Positions 44,228 through 53,900 of a DNA stretch of 64,000 bases are shown piece by piece. Numbering within the stretch: the stretch's first letter is position 1; each line of letters begins with the position of its first letter. The position numbers and the translations under genes are program-made. Under the pieces are notes generated by a model that saw only the letters and a program-made list of their open reading frames with translations, did no database searches and was not told the DNA's origin. Origin of the DNA: an uncultured Clostridia bacterium (GTDB taxonomy: Bacteria; Bacillota; Clostridia; UBA1381); NCBI GenBank assembly GCA_947626135.1, contig CANQQZ010000004.1, positions 78,924 to 142,923 on the forward strand, written 5' to 3'.

Positions 44228-47200
44228 ATGTATCAGAAGGTATCGCCGGATTTGAAATTCGTTGAGCGCGAAAAGCTCATCGAGCAATTCTGGAAGGACA
44301 AGGACATTTTCAAAAAGAGCATCGCCGGGCGCGAGGGCAGAGACGTTTACACATTCTACGACGGTCCCCCGACCGCTAACGGCAAGCCGCATATCGGTCA
44401 CGTTTTAACACGCGTGATCAAGGACATGATCCCGCGCTATCAGACGATGAAGGGCAAAAAGGTTATAAGAAAAGCCGGCTGGGATACGCACGGACTGCCG
44501 GTGGAGCTTGAAGTCGAGAAAATGCTCGGTCTCGACGGCAAGGAGCAGATCGAGGAATACGGGCTGGAGCCGTTCATCACGAAATGCAAGGAATCGGTCT
44601 GGAAATACAAGGGCATGTGGGAGGATTTTTCCTCGACTGTCGGCTTCTGGGCTGATATGGACGACCCGTATGTAACGTACCACAACGACTTTATCGAGTC
44701 GGAATGGTGGGCGTTAAAGAAAATCTGGGATAAAGGCTTGCTGTATAAGGGTCACAAAATCGTGCCCTACTGCCCGCGCTGCGGAACGCCGCTTTCCTCG
44801 CACGAGGTAGCGCAGGGCTACAAGGACGTAAAGGAGCGCAGCGCGACGGCGAAATTCGCCGTAAAGGGCGAGGATAACACATATTTTCTCGCGTGGACGA
44901 CGACCCCGTGGACGCTGCCGTCAAACGTCGCATTGTGCGTGAACCCGGACGAAGCATACGTGAAAATCAAGGTCGGAGACGTGTATTATATCCTCGCGGA
45001 GGCGCTCGTTTCCGCGAATATCGAGGAGGAATACGAGGTCGTTGAAAAATACGTCGGCAAGGATCTCGAATATAAGGAATACGAGCCGCTCTTTAAATTC
45101 GTAAGCCCAAAGGAAAAATGCTGGTACGTGACGTGCGACAGCTACGTAACGCTCACCGACGGCACGGGTATCGTCCACATTGCTCCGGCGTTCGGCGAGG
45201 ACGACGCGAACGTCGGCAGAAATTACGGACTGCCGTTTGTGCAGCTCGTTGACGGCAAGGGTGAAATGACAGCCGAAACGCCGTGGGCGGGAATGTTCTG
45301 CAAGGACGCGGATAAGGAGATCCTTATCGCGCTCGACAAGGCGGGCTTACTCTTTAACGCGCCGAAGTTCGAGCACAGCTACCCGTTCTGCTGGCGCTGC
45401 GACACGCCGCTTATATACTACGCGAGAGACACATGGTTCATAAAAATGACGGCGGTGCGCGATGATTTGATCAAGAACAACGAGACAATCAACTGGATCC
45501 CTAAGAGCATCGGCGAGGGACGCTTCGGCGAATGGCTCAAGAATGTACAGGACTGGGGTCTGAGCCGCAACCGCTACTGGGGAACGCCGCTCAACATATG
45601 GGAATGCGAATGCGGCTGCCGCCACGCGATAGGCTCAATTGAGGAATTAAAGTCCATGTCGGACAACTGCCCCGACGATATAGAGCTTCACCGTCCGTAT
45701 ATCGACGCGGTAACGATAAAATGCCCCGAATGCGGCAAGGAAATGCACCGCGTAAGCGAGGTTATAGACTGCTGGTTCGATTCTGGCGCAATGCCGTTCG
45801 CGCAGTGGCATTATCCGTTCGAGAACAAGGAAATTTTCGACGAGAATTTCCCGGCGGATTTCATCAGCGAGGCGGTCGATCAGACGCGCGGCTGGTTCTA
45901 TTCGCTGCTCGCCATTTCGACGCTCATATTCAACAAGGCGCCGTATAAAAACGTAATCGTTCTCGGACTTGTTCAGGATGAGAACGGACAAAAAATGTCA
46001 AAATCCAAGGGCAACGCCGTCGATCCCTTCGACGCGCTCGCAAAGCACGGCGCGGACGCGATACGCTGGTATTTCTACGAAAACAGCGCTCCGTGGCTGC
46101 CGAACAAATTCCACGACGGCGCGGTTACGGAGGGTCAGCGCAAATTCATGGGAACGCTCTGGAATACCTACGCGTTCTATGTGCTATACGCTAATATTGA
46201 TAATTTCGACCCGACAAAATACGCGCTCGAATATGATAAGTTGTCGGTTATGGACAAATGGCTTTTATCAAAGCTCAACACGCTCGTAAAGGCTGTGGAC
46301 GAAAATTTAGCGAATTATAAAATCACCGAAACGGCGCGCGTTCTCGATAATTTTGTTGACGAGCTGTCCAACTGGTATGTCCGCCGTTCGCGCACGCGCT
46401 TCTGGGTAAAGGATATGCCGCAGGATAAGATCAACGCGTACATGACGCTCTACACCGCGCTCGTTACCGTATGCAAGGCGGCGGCGCCGATGATTCCGTT
46501 TATGACGGAGGATATCTACCAGAATCTTGTAAGAAGCGTTGACAAGGACGCTCCCGAGAGCATTCACCTTTGCGACTTCCCGGAATATGACGAGAAGCTC
46601 ATAGACAAGGACCTCGAGGATAAAATGGAGGAGGTCCTTGAGATAGTAGTCCTCGGACGCGCGTGCAGAAACACGGCGAATATCAAAAACCGTCAGCCTA
46701 TCGGCACAATGTACGTTAAAGCCGCGTCGGAGCTTGACGAGTTCTTTAAGGCGATTATCGAGGACGAGCTGAACGTTAAATCGGTCGAATTTACAGACGA
46801 CGTGTCGCGGTTTACCTCGTACTCGTTCAAGCCGCAGCTCAGGACGCTGGGCAGACGCTTCGGCAAGGATATAAACACGGTGCGCGAAATACTGGCGAAT
46901 ATCGACGGCGCCGCGGCTATGGCGGAGCTTAACGAGCGCGATGTGCTGACTATCGAGGTAAACGGCAATAAAGAGGAGCTTGCGCGCGAGGATCTGCTTA
47001 TCGAGGCGGTCAAGTCCGACAATTACGTCTCAGCCGGCGACAGAGGCGTTACGGTAGTTCTTGACACGCAGCTCACGCCCGCACTTATCGAGGAGGGCTT
47101 TGTGCGCGAGGTCATTTCCAAAATACAGACCATGCGCAAGGACGCGGGCTTTGAGGTCATGGACCATATAAATGTCTATTCCGCCGGCTCGGATAAAATC

Positions 47201-47341
47201 TTTGAGATTATGAAAAATAACGACGACGGAATCAAAAACGACGTGCTCGCGGATAATATCATATCCGGCGGGGGCGGAACGTATACAAAGGACTGGAACA
47301 TCAACGGCGAGGCTGTGACGCTGGGCGTTGAAAAAATCTGA
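44228..47341 (+). CDS. ileS: Isoleucyl-tRNA synthetase, eukaryote-like (type 2)
   Basis: The 1037-residue class I enzyme charges tRNA-Ile. HIGH is H55-I-G-H58 and KMSKS is 589-593. Editing-domain features include WTTTPWTLPSN. The active-site region reads GWDTHGLPVELEVEK, which, with the length and C-terminal part, points to the type 2 (eukaryote-like) lineage instead of the usual bacterial type 1 with GWDCHGLPIE. Type 2 enzymes are generally less sensitive to mupirocin (established for the family, not tested here). CPECGKEMHR in the catalytic part is a probable zinc site. Expression is under the T-box directly upstream. Confidence 0.95.
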   Translation: MYQKVSPDLKFVEREKLIEQFWKDKDIFKKSIAGREGRDVYTFYDGPPTANGKPHIGHVLTRVIKDMIPRYQTMKGKKVIRKAGWDTHGLPVELEVEKMLGLDGKEQIEEYGLEPFITKCKESVWKYKGMWEDFSSTVGFWADMDDPYVTYHNDFIESEWWALKKIWDKGLLYKGHKIVPYCPRCGTPLSSHEVAQGYKDVKERSATAKFAVKGEDNTYFLAWTTTPWTLPSNVALCVNPDEAYVKIKVGDVYYILAEALVSANIEEEYEVVEKYVGKDLEYKEYEPLFKFVSPKEKCWYVTCDSYVTLTDGTGIVHIAPAFGEDDANVGRNYGLPFVQLVDGKGEMTAETPWAGMFCKDADKEILIALDKAGLLFNAPKFEHSYPFCWRCDTPLIYYARDTWFIKMTAVRDDLIKNNETINWIPKSIGEGRFGEWLKNVQDWGLSRNRYWGTPLNIWECECGCRHAIGSIEELKSMSDNCPDDIELHRPYIDAVTIKCPECGKEMHRVSEVIDCWFDSGAMPFAQWHYPFENKEIFDENFPADFISEAVDQTRGWFYSLLAISTLIFNKAPYKNVIVLGLVQDENGQKMSKSKGNAVDPFDALAKHGADAIRWYFYENSAPWLPNKFHDGAVTEGQRKFMGTLWNTYAFYVLYANIDNFDPTKYALEYDKLSVMDKWLLSKLNTLVKAVDENLANYKITETARVLDNFVDELSNWYVRRSRTRFWVKDMPQDKINAYMTLYTALVTVCKAAAPMIPFMTEDIYQNLVRSVDKDAPESIHLCDFPEYDEKLIDKDLEDKMEEVLEIVVLGRACRNTANIKNRQPIGTMYVKAASELDEFFKAIIEDELNVKSVEFTDDVSRFTSYSFKPQLRTLGRRFGKDINTVREILANIDGAAAMAELNERDVLTIEVNGNKEELAREDLLIEAVKSDNYVSAGDRGVTVVLDTQLTPALIEEGFVREVISKIQTMRKDAGFEVMDHINVYSAGSDKIFEIMKNNDDGIKNDVLADNIISGGGGTYTKDWNINGEAVTLGVEKI

Positions 47342-47349
47342 TAAAAATA

Positions 47350-47382
47350 CGGCGGCGGGACTTACACACGTCCTGCCGCCGC
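47350..47382. terminator. Hairpin between ileS and the convergent membrane protein gene
   Basis: CGGCGGCGGGAC pairs with GTCCTGCCGCCG; it overlaps the 3' end of the minus-strand gene at 47362. It lacks a strong T run, so it is a weak or roadblock-type terminator. Confidence 0.45.
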
Positions 47383-48816
47383 TTCATCGTTATTCGCAAG
47401 TATCAGCATAAACAATACCGGGAACATCGTTACGCTCATAAGTAAATATCGGGTTTCGTTCGTTATTGCCGAAACGGCTATCGACAGCGCGTTAAGGACG
47501 GGAACGGCAAACACCGGTATATATTTTTTTATGGTTTTCCTCCTCCTCAGCAGGCATGCCTCCGCTAATAAAACCGCAAACAGAACGGAATTGTTAAAAC
47601 AAACGATCTCCGACCGGTAATCCGGAATACCCCATATTACCGTCGTATTGTAAATTATATCCTTCAGGCATACGCCGAAATGCTTTGGCAGCAGCTTAAA
47701 ATAAAGCTTTATTACCTTCCATTTGCCGTATCCCATAGCCACCACGAATTCATTGTTAAATATCTGCATCTGAGGATCCTTTAAAATGTCCGGATCGCCG
47801 CCGTTCCATATAAGAGAGCTGCCTTGCCCCGGCGTATAATTGTCTCTCATCCAGTCCACCGGTAAAATCTCATTTATTTCATCGAGCTCCTCCTCCGTTA
47901 CGCTCTTATCGTTGACGACCGCGGCTATTCCCGAGCCGAACGTCTGCACGGCAAACCCGTTCGGCAGTGATTTCACGCCGAGGACGTTATACGCGTAAAT
48001 ATTTGTTCCGCAGCATATTACCGTCATCGTCAGCACCGCCGCCGTAAGCTCCGCGAACTGCCTTTTCTTTATAAAGCATACGCACAGATACGGAACGATT
48101 ACGACGGCGACCGCCGCTCCGTTTAAACGCATAAGGCACATCATCGCCGCGGCGCCGCCCGCCAGGGCCGATTTCGCCGCGCCGAAATTTTCCGGATTGT
48201 CTATCCTTATTATAAGCAGCAGCATAAGTATTCCCGCAAAAAATATATACGGCGTATCCTTCCACGGGAAAACATACGCCTGTATGGGAGCGTAGCAGGA
48301 CGTAAATATACTTATCATAACAAGCTGCGTTCCCGCTGAGAATCCCCTCCGCGCAAAATACGCTCCGTATGCTCCGTACAAGCCTGAAATCATAAGAAGA
48401 TGCGCAATTATGACAATTATATAATTATCCCATATCCCGAGCAGCAGCTTAAGAAATATCGTATGCCCTATCGCGTGAACATCGTTATAGCTTATTATCC
48501 CGTGTATCTGATTCCACTGATTTACAGTGTCCGGCGAGCTGCCGTAAGGGAAATATTCGCTCCATAAAAGACACAGCGCGGCAAACGAATATATAAAAAC
48601 CGCCGTTCCCGTCTTAACCGGCGGATATTCCCCGACCGGTCCCTTCATCCCGCAGTCCTTGCCGGAAACCGCTTTTGCGGCGAAAATAATGATAAGAAAA
48701 AATGCCGCGGCCAGCAATATATTATTTATCACAGACGCCGATACAAAGTGAAGCTTCGACCAGATAAATCCCGAAACAGTAATCGCAGCCGCTAAAAGCG
48801 CTTTTTTTATTTCCAT
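47362..48816 (-). CDS. Polytopic membrane protein, DUF6020/GT-C-like
   Basis: A 484-residue integral membrane protein with about 11-12 predicted helices. An outer loop carries SSPDTVNQWNQIHG after the third helix, with an acidic residue where GT-C glycosyltransferases keep a catalytic Asp. Another large loop (about 285-350) lies between later helices. It resembles the DUF6020 group of uncharacterised GT-C-like proteins. A role in transferring sugars from lipid carriers to surface polymers is plausible but unproven. Its promoter is embedded with an inverted repeat that probably binds the XRE regulator encoded divergently. Confidence 0.78.
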   Translation of the reverse strand: MEIKKALLAAAITVSGFIWSKLHFVSASVINNILLAAAFFLIIIFAAKAVSGKDCGMKGPVGEYPPVKTGTAVFIYSFAALCLLWSEYFPYGSSPDTVNQWNQIHGIISYNDVHAIGHTIFLKLLLGIWDNYIIVIIAHLLMISGLYGAYGAYFARRGFSAGTQLVMISIFTSCYAPIQAYVFPWKDTPYIFFAGILMLLLIIRIDNPENFGAAKSALAGGAAAMMCLMRLNGAAVAVVIVPYLCVCFIKKRQFAELTAAVLTMTVICCGTNIYAYNVLGVKSLPNGFAVQTFGSGIAAVVNDKSVTEEELDEINEILPVDWMRDNYTPGQGSSLIWNGGDPDILKDPQMQIFNNEFVVAMGYGKWKVIKLYFKLLPKHFGVCLKDIIYNTTVIWGIPDYRSEIVCFNNSVLFAVLLAEACLLRRRKTIKKYIPVFAVPVLNALSIAVSAITNETRYLLMSVTMFPVLFMLILANNDEAAAGRV

Positions 48817-48856
48817 TTTTCAATCTCACCAAGTCCGAATTTTCGTATTTTTTATA

Positions 48857-48885
48857 ATTATATTTACTTTTTAGGTAAATGTCAA
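48857..48885 (-). promoter_or_regulatory. Promoter of the membrane protein gene with operator in the spacer
   Basis: On the minus strand: TTGACA (48880-48885), a 17-bp spacer and TATAAT (48857-48862). The whole spacer (48863-48879) is the palindrome TTTAC-N7-GTAAA, so a protein bound there would block RNA polymerase. Confidence 0.85.
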
Positions 48886-48923
48886 CAAATTTTTTACCGA
48901 AACAGTGAAAATCCCAATTATTG

Positions 48924-48938
48924 TTACTATTAAAGTAA
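48924..48938 (+). promoter_or_regulatory. Second TTAC-N7-GTAA operator, ahead of the XRE gene
   Basis: TTACTATTAAAGTAA has the same TTAC-N7-GTAA form as the site in the divergent promoter, 60 bases away centre to centre. It overlaps the likely -35 region of the XRE gene (TTGTTA 48921-48926). Confidence 0.7.
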
Positions 48939-48973
48939 AATGTATTTAAAGTCAATTAAAAGGAGATGAGAAA

Positions 48974-49312
48974 ATGAAATTCGGAGAGCGATTGCGGGCT
49001 CTGCGCGAGGATAATGATGAAAAGCAAAAGGATATAGCGGATTTGATATTTGTTTCAAACAAGGTTATAAGCGATTATGAGCGCGGCTTACATTTCCCGC
49101 GCGACGAGCGCGTGATAATAATGCTCGCGCAGCATTTCAACGTAAGTATCGATTATCTGTTCGGGCTTACTGATATAAAAAACGCTGCCGAAAGCAATGT
49201 TTTTATATTCAAATACTATTCTCTGCCTCCCGAAACAAGATGCGCCGCCGAGGATTTTGTTGATTTTCTGTATAAAAAATACGTAGAACCTCAAAACGAC
49301 CCTCAGAACTGA
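48974..49312 (+). CDS. XRE family regulator, likely controls the divergent membrane protein gene
   Basis: A 112-residue XRE-type regulator. The helix-turn-helix (about 5-58: GERLRALREDNDEKQKDIAD, LIFVSNKVISDYERGLHFPR) is followed by HFNVSIDYLFGLTD and a C-terminal helical tail of about 40 residues. AAAAGGAGATG precedes the ATG at 48974. Two TTAC-N7-GTAA palindromes lie in the intergenic region, one inside the divergent promoter and one near its own promoter, implying repression of both. Confidence 0.88.
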   Translation: MKFGERLRALREDNDEKQKDIADLIFVSNKVISDYERGLHFPRDERVIIMLAQHFNVSIDYLFGLTDIKNAAESNVFIFKYYSLPPETRCAAEDFVDFLYKKYVEPQNDPQN

Positions 49313-49380
49313 AACCGTATGCGCGCGGAAATATAAAACGGATAAAAGCGCGGGACGGCTTGCTTACGGCGGCGCATATA

Positions 49381-49438
49381 AAAGGCGCGCGGAGGCATTG
49401 GTATAACCGTATGTTATGCCCGTTTCCCGCGCGCCTTT
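49381..49438 (+). terminator. Large hairpin after the XRE gene
   Basis: A 12-bp outer stem AAAGGCGCGCGG / CCGCGCGCCTTT (49381-49392 with 49427-49438) and an inner GGCAT/ATGCC pair, ending in TTTATT. It may terminate the XRE transcript. Confidence 0.55.
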
Positions 49439-49452
49439 ATTGTCTGTAAATC

Positions 49453-49479
49453 AAAAACGCGGAGCTTTTCTGCTCCGCG
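49453..49479 (-). terminator. Terminator of the tRNA-Leu gene
   Basis: An 8-bp GC stem (49458-49465 with 49472-49479). On the minus strand it is followed by TTTTTGA. Confidence 0.8.
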
Positions 49480-49485
49480 GCATTT

Positions 49486-49572
49486 TGGTGCCGATGGTGG
49501 GGGTCGAACCCACACGGTATCGCTACCACGGGATTTTGAGTCCCGCGCGTCTGCCAGTTCCACCACATCGGC
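49486..49572 (-). tRNA. tRNA-Leu (anticodon CAA)
   Basis: An 87-base class II tRNA. The acceptor stem GCCGATG/CATCGGC, a D-arm with GGCAGACGC, the anticodon arm CGGGA-CTCAAAA-TCCCG (anticodon CAA, reading UUG), a variable arm of about 14 bases and the T-arm GTGGGTTCGACCCCCAC are all present. CCA is encoded. The long variable arm agrees with leucine. Confidence 0.96.
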
Positions 49573-49655
49573 GAATGCTTTAGTATATTACCACATTTAC
49601 AGTAAAAAGTCAAGATTTCCGCGCACATTTTTTTCAAAAATTCCGGCGCTCCGAA

Positions 49656-49684
49656 TTGACAATTTTGACGAATTATATTATTAT
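49656..49684 (+). promoter_or_regulatory. Promoter of the GH105 gene
   Basis: TTGACA (49656-49661), a 17-bp spacer and TATTAT (49679-49684), then GGAGGAG at 49705 and the ATG at 49720. Confidence 0.78.
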
Positions 49685-49719
49685 ATATGTAAAATAAATT
49701 TTACGGAGGAGTTTTGCAT

Positions 49720-50799
49720 ATGAATGCACTTGATTACGCGATTATCGCCGCCGACACAATGATAAACAAATTTGCGCCGGAGGAGCTGCCTCCCGCGGAC
49801 CGGTTCCATTACCATCAGGGCGTAATGCTCGAGGGTATGGACAGAGTTTATAAAATAACCGGTGAAAAAAAATATCGGGACTACATAAAATCATGGGTGG
49901 ATTTCAACGTTGACTCCGACGGCAATATTCCCAATTGCCACACGGATGAATTTGACGACATTCAACCCGGTCTGCTGCTGTTTGACCTTTACCGTGACAC
50001 CGGCGATATCCGATACAAAAAACCGCTCGACCTTTTCGCGCGCATTACGGAGGACTGGCCCGTGAACAGCGAGGGCGCGGTATGGCACAAATACCATAAG
50101 CCGTATCAAATGTGGCTCGACTGCATGTATATGATGGGCGTTATCACGACCCGGTACGCATTTGAATTTGACCGTCCCGACCTGTTTGATATGGTATACA
50201 CCTTTACCCGCGTAATGCGCAGGCATATGACGAATCCGAAAACGGGGCTTTTGTATCACATGTATGACGAATCCCGCACAAATCCGTTCGTTGACAAGGA
50301 GGGGCTCATACGCGTGCATTGGTCCCGCGCGATAAGCTGGGTAACCGTTACCTCGGCGGAAATCCTTGAAATTATCCCCGAAAATCATAAATACCGCGCC
50401 GAATTTCTTGACCTGTTCACGGGACTTATGAACAGATTAAAGGAATATCAGGACAAGGAAACGGGAATGTGGTACCAGGTAGCCGACCGCGTGAACGATC
50501 CCCGCAACTGGCTTGAAACCTCCGCCACCGCGCTTATCGCATATTCGGCGGCAAAGGGCGTGAGCCTCGGCGTACTCGATGACAGCTTCCGTGATGTGGC
50601 TCTGCGCGGCTGGGAGGGCGAGCTGACCCGCGTAAAGGTAGAAAACGGCATACTTGATATAAGCGGCATATGCGTTGGTACCGGCGTCGGACCGCTCGGC
50701 TATTACCTGAACCGCCCGACAAGCTCAAACGATTTGCACGGCATGGGCGCGTTTATGATGCTCGCCGCGCAGATACATATGCTGGAAAACGGCAAATAA
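49720..50799 (+). CDS. Unsaturated rhamnogalacturonyl hydrolase, GH105
   Basis: A 359-residue (alpha/alpha)6-barrel hydrolase of family GH105 (YteR/YesR type). It removes the unsaturated galacturonyl residue from oligosaccharides made by rhamnogalacturonan lyases. D79-D80 (FDDIQPG) and D134 (YQMWLDCMYMM), with H123 eleven residues before D134, fit the YteR active-site arrangement. No signal peptide, so it is cytoplasmic. The ATG at 49720 is supported by GGAGGAG 8 bases upstream. It is monocistronic. It complements the GH28 and SGNH esterases at 11-15 kb. Confidence 0.92.
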   Translation: MNALDYAIIAADTMINKFAPEELPPADRFHYHQGVMLEGMDRVYKITGEKKYRDYIKSWVDFNVDSDGNIPNCHTDEFDDIQPGLLLFDLYRDTGDIRYKKPLDLFARITEDWPVNSEGAVWHKYHKPYQMWLDCMYMMGVITTRYAFEFDRPDLFDMVYTFTRVMRRHMTNPKTGLLYHMYDESRTNPFVDKEGLIRVHWSRAISWVTVTSAEILEIIPENHKYRAEFLDLFTGLMNRLKEYQDKETGMWYQVADRVNDPRNWLETSATALIAYSAAKGVSLGVLDDSFRDVALRGWEGELTRVKVENGILDISGICVGTGVGPLGYYLNRPTSSNDLHGMGAFMMLAAQIHMLENGK

Positions 50800-50837
50800 A
50801 TAATACTGCCGTTCCGGCAAAACCGATTTTGGATATC

Positions 50838-50878
50838 AAAAAAGGCATATCGCTTCATTCCGGGCGATATGCCTTTTT
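50838..50878. terminator. Bidirectional terminator between GH105 and subtilase
   Basis: The stem GGCATATCGC / GCGATATGCC (50844-50853 with 50864-50873) is flanked by A and T runs. Confidence 0.92.
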
Positions 50879-50971
50879 GGTACGTTTAAATATATTAAAT
50901 ATTTACAGCATCAAAGCGGATATACTCCGCATCCGAAAATGCGGCTGAAAATTTCAGCGTCCTTAACGCGC

Positions 50972-53900
50972 TTATTCTACCTCCGCCGCTTCGCAAAGCG
51001 GCATCATTTCGCCTTCGCCGTGCTTCCAGACGAACAGCTTCACGCCGGCTATCTCCTTAACTCCGGCAAAGCTGAATGAAAACGGAGTTTTCGACCCGCT
51101 TTCAAGATGCGCGTTCTGCATGTCAGCATCAATAAATCTGCCGCTGCCGTCATACAGCGCCATTATAATATACGCGTCCGTGTCAGCCGCCGTATTTGTA
51201 ACGTTCGTCAAAAATGCGGCGCTTCCACCGCTTATTATACTGTCTGTGATTTCCGCGCTTACAGTGCCGATTGTGAAGGTGTTTTCATTGTACGCGTAAT
51301 CGATAACGGAAAATTCAAGGCTGTCCCTGTCCATGTCGGTTATATCTATTTTTATTTCCGCTTCCTTCTCAGCCTTCACCGGCACGATAGCCGTTTTGCG
51401 GTTCGCGTCATACGCCTCCGCGCCCATCAAATATCGGTTATCGCTTGCCTCAAACGACGCGTATGTTTTTCCGTCCTCCTCGTAAATTTTCGGATTCTTT
51501 ATCTCCGGCGGCACGCTGTCCACGTAGAATTTATACGTTTTTTCCTCTGTTCTGCTCCGCTCGCTGTCATATGCAAGAGTACCCGATACCGTCACAGAGT
51601 AATCGCCGTCCCGCAGATCAGTCGGATCTATGGAAATATCCTCCATATAATTACTGACGTCATCCTGACGCGTCAGTCCGTCGCTCTTTGACACCACCTT
51701 GCCGATAACATTACCGTCCGAATCTTTAATCGTTCTGGTAACACCGCACAGCGACCGCAGCATACGTATTTTGATATTGTAGCCAAGATCGGTGTTCCCG
51801 GAAAGACCGACATAATCCTCGCTGTCATATTCGCTCCCGTCCGCTGCATCGTCGGAAACAAGCGTATTTATGCCGAGTAAGGTGTCTCCCATCATTAAGC
51901 CGCCGTTTTCCGCGCTGCCGCCCTCCTCGAAATATGAGGGGGGCATCGCGTCAAACGAAGTCCAGTCGCCGTAAAATCCGGTGTACGGCATACTCGCCTC
52001 CGTCACCGAGCCGTCTCTCGACGAAAGAACAATATAGCCGTCCACCCAGAAGCCGTTTGTGAAAATCTTCTTATTCGCAGCCGTCCGTGTGCTGTCAAGC
52101 TTTATTTTAAGCGTTATTTCCTCTTTCCCGTTCGCGGGCACCATCACGCTTATCGGATTATCGGCGGCAGGCTCAAATTCAAGCGGCACGGAACCGGCAA
52201 TTACATTTTCACCGTCTTGCTCCTCGTAACCGTCCGTGAACGCGTAGATTGTTATATCGTCGTAGGTCACATCCTCACCGGTCAGATTTTCCGCTGTGAA
52301 TGTCAGCGTTATATTATCGTCAAGCTCGTCTCTTAAGCTGAGCTTCGATTTACCCGTATCGCCCTTTAATATCACCGGGATCTTCATCGCATCCTCCAAA
52401 TTCGCCAGACCCGCGCCCTGCCGCCTGGGCGATTCGGGAAGCGTCTTTTCATCGTCCCGGAACACAATATCCGCCGAGCTCATCAGCAGATTTTCCATAA
52501 GCGCGACCTTATCCGCGCCGGTTACATTGGGATATTTTGACCCGACAAAGCCGCTCATAAGCGCCATCGCGCCCGTTATCTGCGGGCTGGACATAGATGT
52601 GCCGCTCTTGTTTTCGTATTGGTCGTCGTTTACCGACGAAAGTATATTGGTACCCGGAGCTGTGATTTCCGGCTTCAGCTCAAGATCTGCGCCCGTACCC
52701 CATGACGTGTAGTAAGCCATACCTACGGGGGCGTGTTCGTCCAAACGGATATGCCGCTTCGTGTCCGTTTTAAACCGCTTATCATTCGCGTTTATAAGCA
52801 TGTCGCCGTAGGATCTGCGCACAACAAGTCCCGGAAATTCATCGCTCACGGTACGAAGCACGCCGTCACTCTCATCGTTTTCGATAAACATCATTCCAAT
52901 TGCGCCATTATCAATAAGATACCGGCTCGTTATTCCGGAATTTAGCGTGGCAATTACTATTTTGTCCCTGACTGTGTCCCCCGGCGGTTTTATATCCGAG
53001 CCGACATACACATAGTCGTAAAATTTATCCGAAAACCTATCGAAAAACACTGCGCTGCGATTAAACGCATACTCATCAACAATCATTTCCGTGCCGTCCA
53101 TGAGCATGATCTGGCCGCCGATAAGCCATTTTTGATTGGGGTCGATCGACGCGACGGATGTGGAAGCCGAAAAGGCTGCGGGCAAGTTCCGGTAAGTATA
53201 GTCGGGATTATCGGTCGTCTCATAATACCTGTCGGAATTACCCTCCGAGCACACGACCGCTATTCCGGCCTTCCTGAGAGTATCTGTGGCTTTAAGATAC
53301 GGCTCTGATTCGGCTTGTGATGATCCAAGGCTCAAATTTACCGCGCATACGCCCATCTTCGCCGCGTCGTCCATAGCGGCTATAATTATCGCGTTATACG
53401 TATTGTAGTCTTTATCCATGATCTTCATCAGCACAAGCTGCGCCTCCGGCGCGACGCCCGAAAATGTCCTGCCTTCAAACACGCCGTCTTTACCCGCCGC
53501 TATACCCGCGACATGGTTTCCGTGAGGCTCCGACGCATCATACGTGTCCGCATCCTTGTCGCCGTAATCGTAGGCGAACGGGATTTTCGGGCTCTTGTAA
53601 ACCTGATTTACCGAAATATCGGCATTGAGCGTATTATTTTCGATAATCTCCCCTATCGTTTCCTTTGAAAATTTCGGGTCCGCTATATCCGACGTGAAAA
53701 ACTCGTGAACCACGTCAAATTCGCTGTCAATAATCGCCACAGCCTGCCCGCGCCCGTCAAAGCCCGCGGCGTACATCGCCTGCGCCCTCATCATCTGTGC
53801 GCCGATACCGGGATTGACGCTGTCGTTTGACGCAAGCTCCGGCGGTATCTCATACGCCTCTGATATGTACACGTTTTTAACGCCGTCTATCGCCTTTATC

